The notes beneath the pieces are model-generated. The model was not told the DNA's origin and ran no database searches. It was given only the letters and a program-made list of their open reading frames with translations. This document shows, piece by piece, positions 54,252-63,609 of a DNA stretch of 64,000 nucleotides. A program made the position numbers and the translations under genes. The stretch lies in NCBI GenBank assembly GCA_016871895.1, contig VHBO01000006.1:1-64000 (forward strand). Reading direction: 5' to 3'. The stretch is from Gemmatimonadota bacterium. GTDB taxonomy: Bacteria > Gemmatimonadota > Gemmatimonadetes > Gemmatimonadales > Gemmatimonadaceae. Every line of letters starts with the position of its first letter. Position 1 is the first letter of the stretch.

Positions 54252-55709
54252 TCACCCCATCGTACCGAGCATCGCTTCGGCGTCCGCGATCCGCTTGAGG
54301 GTGCGGTCGCGGCCGAGGGCGACCATCACGTCGAAGATCCCCGGCGAGACGCCGAGGCCGGTGAGCGCGACCCGCAGCGGCTGGAAGATCTTCCCGCCGC
54401 CGACCCCCTGCGCCTCGGCGAGGGCGCGGAGCGCCTCCTCCATCGCGGCCGGTCCCCAGTCGGCGAGTGCGGCGAGCGTCTCGCGCGTCGCCGCGAGGAG
54501 CGGGCGCACGACCGTGGGCTCCTTCCACTGCTTGGCCACCGCGTCGGCGTCGTACTCGATCGCATCGCGGAAGTAGGGCACCGCCTGCCGGACGATATCG
54601 TCCACGAGACGCGACCGGACACGCAGGAGATCGAGGAGCTTCAGGTACCAGTCGCGCCGTGCGGCGAGGTCATCGGCGGTCGCGAGCCCCGCCGCCACGA
54701 GCAGCGGCGTCACGCGCGGCTCGAGCGCGTCGAGAGGGAGGCGCGAGAGGTGCTGGCCGTTCATCCACTCGAGCTTCTTCGGGTCGAAGACACTCGCCTT
54801 GCGGAGGAGACCGTCGGTGGAGAACGCCTCGATGAGCTGCTCGAGCGTCATCACCTCGTCGAAGTCACCGCCGGGGGACCAGCCGAGGAGGGCGAGGAAG
54901 TTCACCATCGCCTGCGGCAGGATGCCGAGGTGCTGGTAGTCGCCGACCGCGGTGGCCCCGTGCCGCTTGGAGAGCTTCTTGCCATCGGTGCCGTGGATCA
55001 TCGGCAGGTGGCCGAAGCGCGGGAGCCGGGCGCCGAGGGCTTCGTAGAGCAGGATCTGCTTGGGTGTGTTCGAGATGTGGTCGTCGCCGCGCATCACGAG
55101 CGTGACGCCCATCGCGATGTCGTCGGAGACGACCGCGTGGTTGTAGATCGGCGTCGCGTCGGAGCGGAGGATGACGAAATCCTCGATGTCCTTGTTCGGG
55201 AAGGTGATCACGCCGTGGACGAGGTCGTCCCACGCCGTCTCGCCCGCGGGGACGCGGAAGCGGAGCACGTGCGGCACGCCCGCGGCGACACGGCGCTCCA
55301 CCTCGCCGGGGGGAAGGAGATCGCAGCGGCGGTCGTACTTGAACGCTTCCTTTCGGGCCTCCGCCTCCGCGCGGCGCGTCGTGAGCTCGTCGGGGGTGCA
55401 GAAGCAGCGGTAGACCGCTCCCGAGGCGAGCATCGTCGCGGCGTCAGCGCGGTGGCGTTCGAGGTTCGCGCCCTGAAAGACGACTTCCTCGTCCCAGTCG
55501 AGCCCGAGCCAGGTGAGGCCCTCGAAGATCGCGCGGGTAGACTCGTCGGTGGACCGCGCCTTGTCGGTGTCCTCGATGCGGAGGAGGAACTGGCCGCCCG
55601 TCTTGCGGGCGAGGAGCCAGTTGAAGAGGGCGGTGCGCGCCCCGCCGACGTGGAGGTAGCCGGTCGGGGAGGGGGCGAAGCGGAGGCGCGGCGGAGTGGG
55701 TGCGGTCAT
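54252..55709 (-). CDS. gltX: glutamyl-tRNA synthetase
   Basis: 485 residues, class I. HIGH region LRFAPSPTGYLHVGGARTAL, KMSKS-type GKKLSKRHGATAV near residue 240, and RGDDHISNTPKQILLYEAL. The C-terminal helical anticodon-binding domain is full length. No glutaminyl-tRNA synthetase is visible; if it is absent genome-wide, this enzyme may also charge tRNA-Gln for amidotransfer. Start ATG 55709 chosen over an extension lacking homologous sequence. Confidence 0.95.
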   Translation of the reverse strand: MTAPTPPRLRFAPSPTGYLHVGGARTALFNWLLARKTGGQFLLRIEDTDKARSTDESTRAIFEGLTWLGLDWDEEVVFQGANLERHRADAATMLASGAVYRCFCTPDELTTRRAEAEARKEAFKYDRRCDLLPPGEVERRVAAGVPHVLRFRVPAGETAWDDLVHGVITFPNKDIEDFVILRSDATPIYNHAVVSDDIAMGVTLVMRGDDHISNTPKQILLYEALGARLPRFGHLPMIHGTDGKKLSKRHGATAVGDYQHLGILPQAMVNFLALLGWSPGGDFDEVMTLEQLIEAFSTDGLLRKASVFDPKKLEWMNGQHLSRLPLDALEPRVTPLLVAAGLATADDLAARRDWYLKLLDLLRVRSRLVDDIVRQAVPYFRDAIEYDADAVAKQWKEPTVVRPLLAATRETLAALADWGPAAMEEALRALAEAQGVGGGKIFQPLRVALTGLGVSPGIFDVMVALGRDRTLKRIADAEAMLGTMG

Positions 55710-55766
55710 CGGGGTCTGGATGTGCGAACGGGCCCACCGGCGCATTGGACCGGCAGACCCGTACCA

Positions 55767-55857
55767 CGGAGACGGAGGGATTCGAACCCTCGATACAGGT
55801 TTAAGCCCGTATAACGGTTTAGCAAACCGTCGCCTTCAGCCTCTCGGCCACGTCTCC
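55767..55857 (-). tRNA. tRNA-Ser (anticodon GCT)
   Basis: 91 nt on the minus strand. Acceptor GGAGACG/CGTCTCC, anticodon stem ACGGT/ACCGT with loop TTGCTAA (anticodon GCT), a long variable arm as expected for Ser, T-loop TTCGAAT and discriminator G. CCA not encoded. It lies 58 bp upstream of gltX. The following 206 bp to the next tRNA shows nothing recognisable. Confidence 0.93.
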
Positions 55858-56063
55858 TTCGCGCCGGCATCACGATGCCGAGCGAACGCGAAATGTCGCG
55901 GGTGCGACGGGGTGGGGCAAGGCAGAGGGTCACATCCGATGCCGAATCGGATCGGTTCGCTGGGCCTTGGGCACGCGAGGCGATTCGGATGCCCCGAGCG
56001 TGGGTAACTTGGGGGCCGCGGCGTGTTGCTGCGTCTCGTGGCGTTGTGTGGTGCGTCGTCGAG

Positions 56064-56146
56064 CGGAGGGCCTGGGATTCGAACCCAGAAGTCCTTTCGG
56101 ACGGCGGTTTTCAAGACCGCTGCAATAGCCATTCTGCCAACCCTCC
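56064..56146 (-). tRNA. tRNA-Ser (anticodon TGA)
   Basis: 83 nt on the minus strand. Acceptor GGAGGG/CCCTCC, anticodon stem GCGGT/ACCGC with loop CTTGAAA (anticodon TGA), variable-arm stem GTCC/GGAC with GAAA loop, T-arm CTGGG/CCCAG and discriminator G. CCA not encoded. Confidence 0.92.
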
Positions 56147-56245
56147 CGATGTACGGCGGGGCCGCCATCGCGCCTCGAAGATAGTCAGCGGGTGGGGGTC
56201 GGCGAGATGGGTGGATGGGCCGCTCGGTGGCGGGCAGCGGGATAC

Positions 56246-56275
56246 TTGACAGAAATCATCTGGATTAGCCATCAT
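56246..56275 (+). promoter_or_regulatory. putative promoter of the siderophore-receptor gene
   Basis: A perfect TTGACA (56246-56251) is followed 18 bp later by CATCAT (56270-56275, four of six -10 matches). Transcription would start near 56282, just before the Fur-box-like palindrome. Confidence 0.5.
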
Positions 56276-56290
56276 CCCGCCGATGTTCAG

Positions 56291-56305
56291 TGAGAATCGT
56301 TCTCA
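56291..56305 (+). promoter_or_regulatory. Fur-box-like palindrome
   Basis: TGAGAATCGTTCTCA: TGAGAA and TTCTCA are perfect inverted halves around TCG, close to the common TGAGAAT-N-ATTCTCA core of Fur sites. It overlaps the presumed start of transcription and lies 26 bp upstream of the chosen TTG start. Repression by Fur with iron is inferred. Confidence 0.65.
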
Positions 56306-56330
56306 TCTCAGGCGAATAAAGGGGAGTGAT

Positions 56331-58463
56331 TTGTTCCCGTCAGCAGATCTTCAGCAGACCAACCATCGCCGCCGGAAGAGGCGTATCCCATTCTTTTGCA
56401 ACGGCTTGGGTCTCATTGCCATCGCCCTGACCGCCCCCCGCCAAGCGACCGCACAGGGATCCAGCATCACCGACCCGCAGGGGGTCGATACCGTCCGGAT
56501 CCTCGCTACCAAGGACGGCTACCGCGCGCGCACCACCCGGTCCCTGACACGCACCGCGACCTCGCTGATGGAGACCCCGCAGGCGGTCACCATCGTCACG
56601 CGCGACGTCATCGAGGACCAGGCCATCATCGGTCTCGGCGACCTCGTCCGATACGTCCCCGGCGTGACGATGGCCCAGGGCGAGGGACACCGCGATGCCC
56701 CCGTGCTCCGCGGCAATGTGAGCACGGCCGACTTCTTCGTCGATGGGGTCCGCGACGACCTCCAATACCTCCGCGACCTCTACACCGTCGAGCGAGTCGA
56801 CGTCATCAAGGGCCCATCCGCGCTGACCTTCGGGCGCGGCACCGGCGGGGGCGCGATCAATCGCGTGATGAAGACCGCCGATGGCCGGCGCGTCCGCGCG
56901 CTCGATCTCACGGGCGACGGCTTCGGGCAGGCCCGCGTGGCCGGTGACCTCGGCGGGGCGGCGGGAGCACGCCTCGCCTGGCGACTCAATGCCGTCGGCG
57001 AGGAGAGCCGAACCTTCCGAGATGCGATGGCGATCCGCCGTCGCGGGATCGCGCCCGTCGCGCGGCTGACGCTCGGGGCGCACACTAGCCTCGAGGTGCA
57101 GGGGGAGCTCTTCGCCGATGACCGGACGGTCGACCGCGGCGTCCCCTCCCTCGACGGCGGGCCGTGGCGTGGAGCCGCCGAGACCTTCTTCGGCAATCCG
57201 CAGGCGTCGCGCAGCGCGATCGACGTCGCCACCCTGCGCGCGGCCCTCGACCACGCGTGGGGTGAGGCGCTCACGCTGCGGACCGTCGTCTCGGTCGGCG
57301 ACTACGCGAAGTCCTACGACAACGTCTTCCCGGGTGGCGCCGTCTCCGCCGCCGATCGCACGGCGCCCATCGCGGCGTACCAGAGCGCTACCGATCGGTT
57401 CAATGCGCTCGCACAGGCTGACCTCGTCTGGACGCCGACCCTCCGCGGGCGGCGGCACACGATGCTCCTGGCCATCGAAGGGGGACAACAGCACAGCGGC
57501 AACCGCCGCATCAACGCGACAGGCATCGTCGCGAGCCTCCTCGACCGCGGGCGCGGTTTCGTTCCCGACTTCGGCCGCCCGGCGGCCATCAACAACGCGA
57601 ACGCCCTCGGACTCGCGGCGGTGGTCGCGCAGGATCAGTTCGCCCTGACCGACCGACTCAGCGCCGTCGCCGGCGTGCGATGGGAGCGCTTCGCGCTCCG
57701 CTTCGACGATCGCCGCGCTGGGGCGACGGACGTCCAGCGGACCGATCGCTTCGCGTCGCCGCGGCTCGGGCTGGTCTGGGCGGCGTGGCCGGCGCTCGCC
57801 CTCTTCGGCGGCTGGACGACCGCGGCACTCCCGCAGTCCGGGGAGCAGTTCAATCTCCTCGATGCCACCCGCGCGGCGCTGACGCCGGAGCGCTTTGAGA
57901 ACGTCGAGCTCGGCCTCCGGTGGGAGCCTCGGCCGACGCTCCTCGCGAGCGCGACGCTGTATCGCCTCGACCGCACCAACACCATCGCACCCGGACCGAC
58001 GGCGGGGTTGGTGGTGCAGACGGGCGCGCAGCGCTCGGAGGGGCTCGAGGTCGCGCTCCAGGGCGAGGTCACGCCGCGCTGGCGGACCATCGGGGCGTTC
58101 GCGGTGCAGGAGGCGCGGATCACGCGCACCACGCGGGCGGCCCCGGCGGGGCGTCGCGCGCCGCTCGTCCCGCGCCTCAGCGCCTCGCTCTGGAATCGCG
58201 TCGAGGTGCACCCGCGGCTCGGCGTCGCGGTCGGCCTCATTCATCAGGGCGCGCAGTTCGCGTCGATCACGAACGCGGTGACGCTCCCAGCCTACACCCG
58301 GATGGATGGCGCGCTCTCCGTCGAACTCACGACGGGCCTGCGGCTACAGGTGAACGCCGAGAACCTGACCGGCAGTCGCTACTGGTACACCGCCCACACC
58401 GACGACAACCTCTCGCCCGGCGCGCCCACGCTGGTCCGCGTGGGGCTCTCGCTGCGCTACTGA
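56331..58463 (+). CDS. TonB-dependent siderophore receptor (TTG start)
   Basis: 710 residues. Charged N-terminus (HRRRKRR), hydrophobic core and an ATAQ signal-peptidase site. Plug domain: SLMETPQAVTIVTRDVIEDQ, LGDLVRYVPGVTMAQGEG, DVIKGPSALTFGRGTGGGAI. 22-strand barrel ending SPGAPTLVRVGLSLRY with a terminal aromatic. The plug pattern is that of catecholate/hydroxamate receptors (Fiu/FhuE-like). Start: TTG 56331 has GGGGAG 4 nt upstream. The ATG at 56283 would put the Fur site inside the coding region and has no good ribosome-binding site. No siderophore synthesis, TonB or ABC transporter genes are adjacent. Confidence 0.92.
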   Translation: MFPSADLQQTNHRRRKRRIPFFCNGLGLIAIALTAPRQATAQGSSITDPQGVDTVRILATKDGYRARTTRSLTRTATSLMETPQAVTIVTRDVIEDQAIIGLGDLVRYVPGVTMAQGEGHRDAPVLRGNVSTADFFVDGVRDDLQYLRDLYTVERVDVIKGPSALTFGRGTGGGAINRVMKTADGRRVRALDLTGDGFGQARVAGDLGGAAGARLAWRLNAVGEESRTFRDAMAIRRRGIAPVARLTLGAHTSLEVQGELFADDRTVDRGVPSLDGGPWRGAAETFFGNPQASRSAIDVATLRAALDHAWGEALTLRTVVSVGDYAKSYDNVFPGGAVSAADRTAPIAAYQSATDRFNALAQADLVWTPTLRGRRHTMLLAIEGGQQHSGNRRINATGIVASLLDRGRGFVPDFGRPAAINNANALGLAAVVAQDQFALTDRLSAVAGVRWERFALRFDDRRAGATDVQRTDRFASPRLGLVWAAWPALALFGGWTTAALPQSGEQFNLLDATRAALTPERFENVELGLRWEPRPTLLASATLYRLDRTNTIAPGPTAGLVVQTGAQRSEGLEVALQGEVTPRWRTIGAFAVQEARITRTTRAAPAGRRAPLVPRLSASLWNRVEVHPRLGVAVGLIHQGAQFASITNAVTLPAYTRMDGALSVELTTGLRLQVNAENLTGSRYWYTAHTDDNLSPGAPTLVRVGLSLRY

Positions 58464-58485
58464 CTGTCGGGCTACGCGGCCGGAC

Positions 58486-60753
58486 TCACTCCGGCTTCGC
58501 GGCCGTGTCGGGCGTCGATGCTGGCGCGGGGGCCGGCGCGGGTAACTGCGCCTCGAGGCTCGCCGCGATGTCATCGAAGCGCATCGCACGGGCGATGTCG
58601 CGCACGGTGCCGACCATCTGCTCGGCCTCGGCGCGGAGCCCGATCTGATTGAGTGCCTCGGCGGTGCTGATGCCGGTGCTCACGAGCAGGAAGGGGATGC
58701 CGCGCGACGGGGCGTCGACCCAGCCGCTGCGCCGGATGAGCGACGCGGGACCCTTGAACTCATCCCAGAGCTGCTTCGAGCGGAGCACATCGACGTACCC
58801 CTCGCCCGGGACGGGGACGATGGTCGCGCTCGGCGTCACCGGCCGGTTCACCACGCGGCGCGCGTGGCCCTGCATCACGACGTACGCGCCGAGGCCGAGC
58901 GTCTCGGCGAGGTCGGCGGAGGTCCGGCTGAAGTGAATCGTGCGCTGGTCGTTGTCGAGCAGCATCTGCAGGACGAGCAGCTCGGCGAGCGGAATCACAC
59001 GCGGCTCGACGACGGTACGGATGCTGTCCTTGATGATCGGGAGCGGGTTCCGGAGCTCCGAGAAGAGCTGCGTCCGTGCGAGTTCCGTGCCCTGTGCCAT
59101 CGACATCGCCAGCACCGGCTTCGTCGGCTTCGGCCAGCTCCGGTCGGCATAGGCCTTTGGCCCGTTCGCCGAGTCATAGTCGAAGATCGGGCGGCGGATC
59201 ATCTGCCGGACGTACCACTCGGTGTTGAGCAGCGAGGTGTTCGCGATCACGACATCCTTGCGGACCCCGAGGACCTCCTGCGCATACCAGAGCGGGAAGG
59301 TGTCGTTGTCGCCGACGGTGACGAGGATCCCGTACGGATCCACCGAGTTGAGCATATCGATGGCGAAGGCCGATGTGTCGTCTTGCCCCGCGCGCGAGGC
59401 GGAGGACCAGTTGGCGACCATCGGGATGAAGGCGACCGCGAGCAGCGGGGCGCTGAGGAGCCAGCTGCGACGCGTGGGGAGGTCGAAGCGCTGCGTCCCG
59501 ACCTGCGTCGACTGGTGTCCGAGGGTCACCGCGACGGATTCCCAGAGGTAGATCAGGCCGAGCGCGGCCCAGACGCTCCAGGCGGAGAAGCTCCAGAGGT
59601 AGAAATAGTCGCGGTCGCGGACTTCGCGATTGACTGTCCCGCCGAGTTCCGGCGCCTGAGAGGCGCCGTACTTGAAGTTCAGGTAGAAGATCAGGCCGAG
59701 CGTCAGCGTGAGCATCAGCGGCCCGAAGAAGGCGAAGCTGTGTGGGTCCCGCTTGTAGTGCACCCAGCCGCCCAGCAGGCCGAGGAGGAGGAAGAAGGCG
59801 GCGACCGCTCCCTGCAACCCTGGGCGCTCCGCGTACGCGTCACGGATCCACTGCCACTTGAAGTAGAGCCACCACATCCCGATCTGTGCGGAGAAGGGGG
59901 CCATCCGCTCGTACACCGGGGGCTTCTGGTACTGCCCGCGGTTGAAGTTGTACATGAACTGCTCGTAGGTTTCGCGCGAGAAGGTGCAGGAGGCCTCGAG
60001 CTGCTCCCAGCACCCGGTCGGCTCGCCCTCGCTGATGGCGGGGAAGTGCGCGGCGCGGATGGGCTGCGTGGCGAACGGGGTGGCCCCCAAGACCGCGGCG
60101 CCGACCATCGCGAGGAGGAGCCGCCACCGCATCAGCACGGCGGGGCGACGCACGAGGATCGCGAGGCCCAGCGCCGGGATGGCGAGCATCCCGGCCATAT
60201 GGTTCGCGTAGCCGAGGCCGCAGAGGTAGGCGACGAGGACGAGGAGGCGGTCCGCCTTCGGGGCGTCCGGCTCATCACACCACCGCACGACGAGCCACGC
60301 GCAGATGGCGAGGCCCGCGAGCGAGACGGTGTAGACCTTCTCGTTCACCACCGAGTTTCCCCAGACGGTGAACGCCGTGGCGCCGATGAGGACGGCGAGC
60401 GACCCGCCGACGATGCGCTGCCACCGCTCGGCGAGCCACCCGACGAGGACGCGCTCCGTGATGAGGAACCACATCCCGGCGCTCACGGCGCTCGAGAGCG
60501 CGGCGAGGAGGTTGACGCGCATCGCGACGTTCGGCGCGATCGGGAGGATCGATGCCACGCGGCCGATGAGCACGAAGAACGGATTCCCCGGCGGGTGCGG
60601 GAGCCCCATCGTGTACGCCGCCGCGATGTACTCGCTCGTGTCCCACATCGCCGAGTCGGGCGAGAGCGTGACGATGTAGAGGAGGAGCGTCAGCCCCGCC
60701 GCGATGGTGGCGGCGAGGTAGGAGGGGCGGTAGTCGAGCGTCGTCGAGGCCAT
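58486..60753 (-). CDS. DUF2723 multi-pass membrane protein (glycosyltransferase-like)
   Basis: 755 residues from ATG 60753. About ten membrane segments occur in the first 430 residues, with ATIAAGLTLLLYIVTLSPDSAMWDTSEYIAAA split across the first helix and loop, then GLPHPPGNPFFVLIGR, the hallmark DUF2723 start. This resembles protein O-mannosyltransferase-like lipid-linked glycosyltransferases. A soluble C-terminal region includes VTVGDNDTFPLWYAQEV and a low-complexity end (APAPAPASTPDTAAK). Donor and acceptor unknown. It faces the siderophore receptor across 22 bp. Confidence 0.85.
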   Translation of the reverse strand: MASTTLDYRPSYLAATIAAGLTLLLYIVTLSPDSAMWDTSEYIAAAYTMGLPHPPGNPFFVLIGRVASILPIAPNVAMRVNLLAALSSAVSAGMWFLITERVLVGWLAERWQRIVGGSLAVLIGATAFTVWGNSVVNEKVYTVSLAGLAICAWLVVRWCDEPDAPKADRLLVLVAYLCGLGYANHMAGMLAIPALGLAILVRRPAVLMRWRLLLAMVGAAVLGATPFATQPIRAAHFPAISEGEPTGCWEQLEASCTFSRETYEQFMYNFNRGQYQKPPVYERMAPFSAQIGMWWLYFKWQWIRDAYAERPGLQGAVAAFFLLLGLLGGWVHYKRDPHSFAFFGPLMLTLTLGLIFYLNFKYGASQAPELGGTVNREVRDRDYFYLWSFSAWSVWAALGLIYLWESVAVTLGHQSTQVGTQRFDLPTRRSWLLSAPLLAVAFIPMVANWSSASRAGQDDTSAFAIDMLNSVDPYGILVTVGDNDTFPLWYAQEVLGVRKDVVIANTSLLNTEWYVRQMIRRPIFDYDSANGPKAYADRSWPKPTKPVLAMSMAQGTELARTQLFSELRNPLPIIKDSIRTVVEPRVIPLAELLVLQMLLDNDQRTIHFSRTSADLAETLGLGAYVVMQGHARRVVNRPVTPSATIVPVPGEGYVDVLRSKQLWDEFKGPASLIRRSGWVDAPSRGIPFLLVSTGISTAEALNQIGLRAEAEQMVGTVRDIARAMRFDDIAASLEAQLPAPAPAPASTPDTAAKPE

Positions 60754-60848
60754 CGGGTCGTCGGCTGGGGAAGCGAGGAAAGCTAGGGGGCGTCCGAGGA
60801 GGGCGGGAGCCGCGCCGGGCATCGGGCGCGGGTGGAGGCGCGGGGCTG

Positions 60849-62378
60849 CTAGTGCCGGAAGGTGCGGCGCCCGGTGAAGATCATCGCGATGTCGTGCGCA
60901 TCGGCGGCGGCGATGACCTCGGCATCGCGTACCGATCCGCCGGGCTGGATGATCGCGCGGACCCCGGCGGCCGCCGCCTGCTCGACGCCGTCGGCGAAGG
61001 GGAAGAAGGCATCCGAGCCGAGCGCGGCGCCTTGGGTCTCGTGCCCCGCGGCCCGCGCCTTGTGCGCCGCGAGGAAGGCGGCGTCGACGCGTGACATCTG
61101 GCCCGCGCCGATCCCCAACGTCGCGCCGTCGCGCGCGAGGACGATCGCGTTCGACTTCACGCTCGCCACCGCGCGCCAGGCGAAGGTGAGGTCGGCGCGC
61201 TCCGTCGCGGTCGGCTGACGCCGGCTCACCACCGTCCACGCCGTCTCATCAAGGGGCGGGGTGGCACGTTCCTGCACGAGGATCCCGCCGCGCACCCCCT
61301 TCACGTCGAGCGTGGGGACGACCTCGGCGGCGGAGCCCTCGAGGATGCGGAGGTTCTTCTTCGCCCCGAGTGCGGCGAGCGCCTCGGCGGAATACGCGGG
61401 GGCGACGACGCACTCCACGAAGAGCTGCGCGACCGCCTCCGCGGCGGGGAGATCCACTGCCTGCGAGAAGGCGATGATTGAGCCGAAGGCAGAGACGGGG
61501 TCGCAGGCGAGCGCCTTTCGGTACGCCTCCACTGCCGTCGCGCCGACCGCGAGTCCGCAGGGGGTCGTGTGCTTCACGATCGCGCAGGCGATCTCCCCGC
61601 CGAACGGCGCCACCGCGAGCATCGCCCCTTCGAGGTCGAGGAGATTGTTGAACGAGAGCTCCTTCCCGCCGTGCTGTCGGAGCGCACCGAGGCCGCTCCC
61701 CTGGCGCTCCACGTAGAACGCGGCCCCCTGATCGGGGTTCTCGCCGTAGCGCAGCGGCTGCGCGCGCTCGAAGGCGAGGGTGAGGCGCTCCGGGAAGCGG
61801 TCGCCGCGCTGCGAGGCGAACCACCCGGCGATCGCCGCGTCATACGCCGCCGTGTGCGCGTACACCTTCTCGGCCAGGTCGCGGCGGAGCACGGCGTCCC
61901 CGCCGATGGCGAGGGCGTCGAGCACCCGCGCGTAGTCCGTCGGGTCGACCACCACGGTGACGGCGGCGAAGTTCTTCGCCGCGCTGCGGAGCATCGACGG
62001 GCCGCCGATGTCGATCTGCTCGATCACCTCGTCCGGCGCGATCCCCGGCGTCTCAGCGGTCCGGACGAACGGATAGAGGTTCACGCAGACGAGGTCGATC
62101 GGGGCGATCCCGTGTGCGGCGATGGCGTCCATATGCGCGGGGAGGTCGCGCCGCGCAAGCAGCCCGCCGTGGACCGCGGGGTGGAGCGTCTTCACTCGCC
62201 CATCGAGCATCTCGGGGAAGCGCGTCACATCGGCGACGTCGGTGACGATAAGGCCCGCGGCCCGTAGCGTCTTCGCGGTGCCACCGGTCGAGAGGAGCGC
62301 GTAGCCGAGCGCGTGCAGCCCCTCGGCGAAGGGGACGAGGCCGGTCTTGTCGGAGACGGAGAGCAGGGCAGCGGGCAT
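60849..62378 (-). CDS. purH: bifunctional AICAR transformylase/IMP cyclohydrolase
   Basis: 509 residues, last two steps of purine synthesis. The N-terminal MGS-like cyclohydrolase domain (LLSVSDKTGLVPFAEGL, STGGTAKTL, DGRVKTLHPAVHGGLLARR) is followed by the AICAR formyltransferase domain with KHTTPCGLAVG and SDAFFPFADGVEQAA. All landmark motifs are present at the usual spacing. 11 bp downstream of purN in a purine pair. Confidence 0.96.
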   Translation of the reverse strand: MPAALLSVSDKTGLVPFAEGLHALGYALLSTGGTAKTLRAAGLIVTDVADVTRFPEMLDGRVKTLHPAVHGGLLARRDLPAHMDAIAAHGIAPIDLVCVNLYPFVRTAETPGIAPDEVIEQIDIGGPSMLRSAAKNFAAVTVVVDPTDYARVLDALAIGGDAVLRRDLAEKVYAHTAAYDAAIAGWFASQRGDRFPERLTLAFERAQPLRYGENPDQGAAFYVERQGSGLGALRQHGGKELSFNNLLDLEGAMLAVAPFGGEIACAIVKHTTPCGLAVGATAVEAYRKALACDPVSAFGSIIAFSQAVDLPAAEAVAQLFVECVVAPAYSAEALAALGAKKNLRILEGSAAEVVPTLDVKGVRGGILVQERATPPLDETAWTVVSRRQPTATERADLTFAWRAVASVKSNAIVLARDGATLGIGAGQMSRVDAAFLAAHKARAAGHETQGAALGSDAFFPFADGVEQAAAAGVRAIIQPGGSVRDAEVIAAADAHDIAMIFTGRRTFRH

Positions 62379-62389
62379 CGACGGAAGGT

Positions 62390-63061
62390 TCAGGCGGGGT
62401 GAGGAGGCGAGGCGTCCGCGGAGACGAACCGCTCGAACGAGAGGGACGGGTCCGCAACGACCCGCCCCGCCTCGAGGCGGAGTGCGCCAGCACAGAGCGC
62501 GGCGACGCAGCGAGGATACAACTGATGTTCGACGGCGAGGACGCGCGCCGCGACGGTGTCGGCGTCGTCCGTCGGGCGCACGGGAACGGCCCGCTGCGCG
62601 ATCACGGCGCCTTCATCATAGTGCTCGTCGACGAAATGGACCGTGGCCCCGGTGGTGGCGGCGCCGGCGCGGACGACGGCCTCGTGCACGTGATGCCCGT
62701 ACATCCCGGGGCCGCCGAAGGCGGGGAGGAGCGCCGGGTGGATGTTCACGAGGCGGCCACGGAACGCGGCCACGACATCGGTCGGGATCAGGCGCAGATA
62801 GCCGGCGAGCGCGACGTGCGTCACGCCGGCCTCGGTGAGGCGTTCGAGGAGCCGGTGGTTCTCGCGCGCGGGGAGATGCACGGTCGGGATCCCCGCCCGT
62901 CGCGCACGGTCGAGCGCACCGGCCGCGGCGCGGTCGCTCACCACGAGCACCACGTCGCCCGGCGCGGAGGCGCCGAGCGCGGCGAAGTGGTCGAGGATCG
63001 CCTGCAGGTTGCTGCCGCCGCCGGAGGCGAGCACAGCGAGGCGGGCACGCGGGGCGGTCAC
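62390..63061 (-). CDS. purN: phosphoribosylglycinamide formyltransferase
   Basis: 223 residues. Transfers formyl from 10-formyl-THF to GAR. LAVLASGGGSNLQAILD at the start, then LAGYLRLIPTDVVAAF, the active-site NIHPALLPAFGG and GATVHFVDEHYDEGAVI with the catalytic His and Asp. The GTG start overlaps the gmhB stop (GTGA). Confidence 0.94.
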   Translation of the reverse strand: MTAPRARLAVLASGGGSNLQAILDHFAALGASAPGDVVLVVSDRAAAGALDRARRAGIPTVHLPARENHRLLERLTEAGVTHVALAGYLRLIPTDVVAAFRGRLVNIHPALLPAFGGPGMYGHHVHEAVVRAGAATTGATVHFVDEHYDEGAVIAQRAVPVRPTDDADTVAARVLAVEHQLYPRCVAALCAGALRLEAGRVVADPSLSFERFVSADASPPHPA

Positions 63062-63609
63062 GCGGGCGATCCCGACGGCAGGATGGCAGCGACGACGGCG
63101 CGACGATCGGGCACGCACTGCGCCTCGCGCCCGGCGCGCGCCACCTCGTCGGCCGGAGTGTCCTCGCTCGGCACGAGGAGGCCGCGACCACCGAAGACGA
63201 GCGCCGGGGCAACGTCGTGCCAGCGGTCCCCGATCCACACCGACTGCGCGAGGTCGAGTGCGAGGTCGCGCCGCGGCCTCGTGTAGAGCGCCGTCCCTGG
63301 CTTCCGGCATCGGCAGGGACCGGTGAACTCGGGGTGGTGCGGACAATGGTAGGTCGCGTCGAGCGTCACGCCCTCCGCCGCGAGGAGCGCGTCGAGGCGC
63401 GCGCGCACGGCCTCGTACTGCGCCGGCGTGATGAGTCCCCGCGCGATCCCCGCCTGATTCGTGACGACGACGAGCGCCCATCCCACCGCGCGGCAGGCGC
63501 GCAGCAGCTCCACGGTGCCGTCGAGGAGACGGACCTCCGCCGGGTCGCGCAGATAGTGCGCGTCGTGGATCAGGGTGCCATCGCGATCACAGAAGAGCGC
63601 CGGCCTCAC
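63058..63609 (-). CDS. gmhB: D-glycero-D-manno-heptose 1,7-bisphosphate 7-phosphatase (GmhB)-like HAD phosphatase
   Basis: 183 residues, HAD superfamily. FCDRDGTLIHDAHYL is motif I (DxDGT), VVVTNQAGIARGL is motif II, and CPHHPEFTGPCRCRKPGT holds the Cys/His/Cys/Cys zinc site and motif III Lys. The zinc loop separates GmhB/HisB-N from other HAD enzymes; LPS-core heptose synthesis is the likely role, histidinol phosphatase the alternative. The GTG start overlaps the selA stop. Confidence 0.85.
   Translation of the reverse strand: MRPALFCDRDGTLIHDAHYLRDPAEVRLLDGTVELLRACRAVGWALVVVTNQAGIARGLITPAQYEAVRARLDALLAAEGVTLDATYHCPHHPEFTGPCRCRKPGTALYTRPRRDLALDLAQSVWIGDRWHDVAPALVFGGRGLLVPSEDTPADEVARAGREAQCVPDRRAVVAAILPSGSPA

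Noticed and set aside
55858-56063. Possible small gene or third tRNA between the two tRNA-Ser genes
   Set aside because: No cloverleaf, no start with ribosome-binding site and no recognisable protein.
56283-56330. ATG 56283 as start of the siderophore receptor
   Set aside because: It would translate the Fur-like palindrome and lacks a ribosome-binding site; TTG 56331 has GGGGAG at 4 nt.
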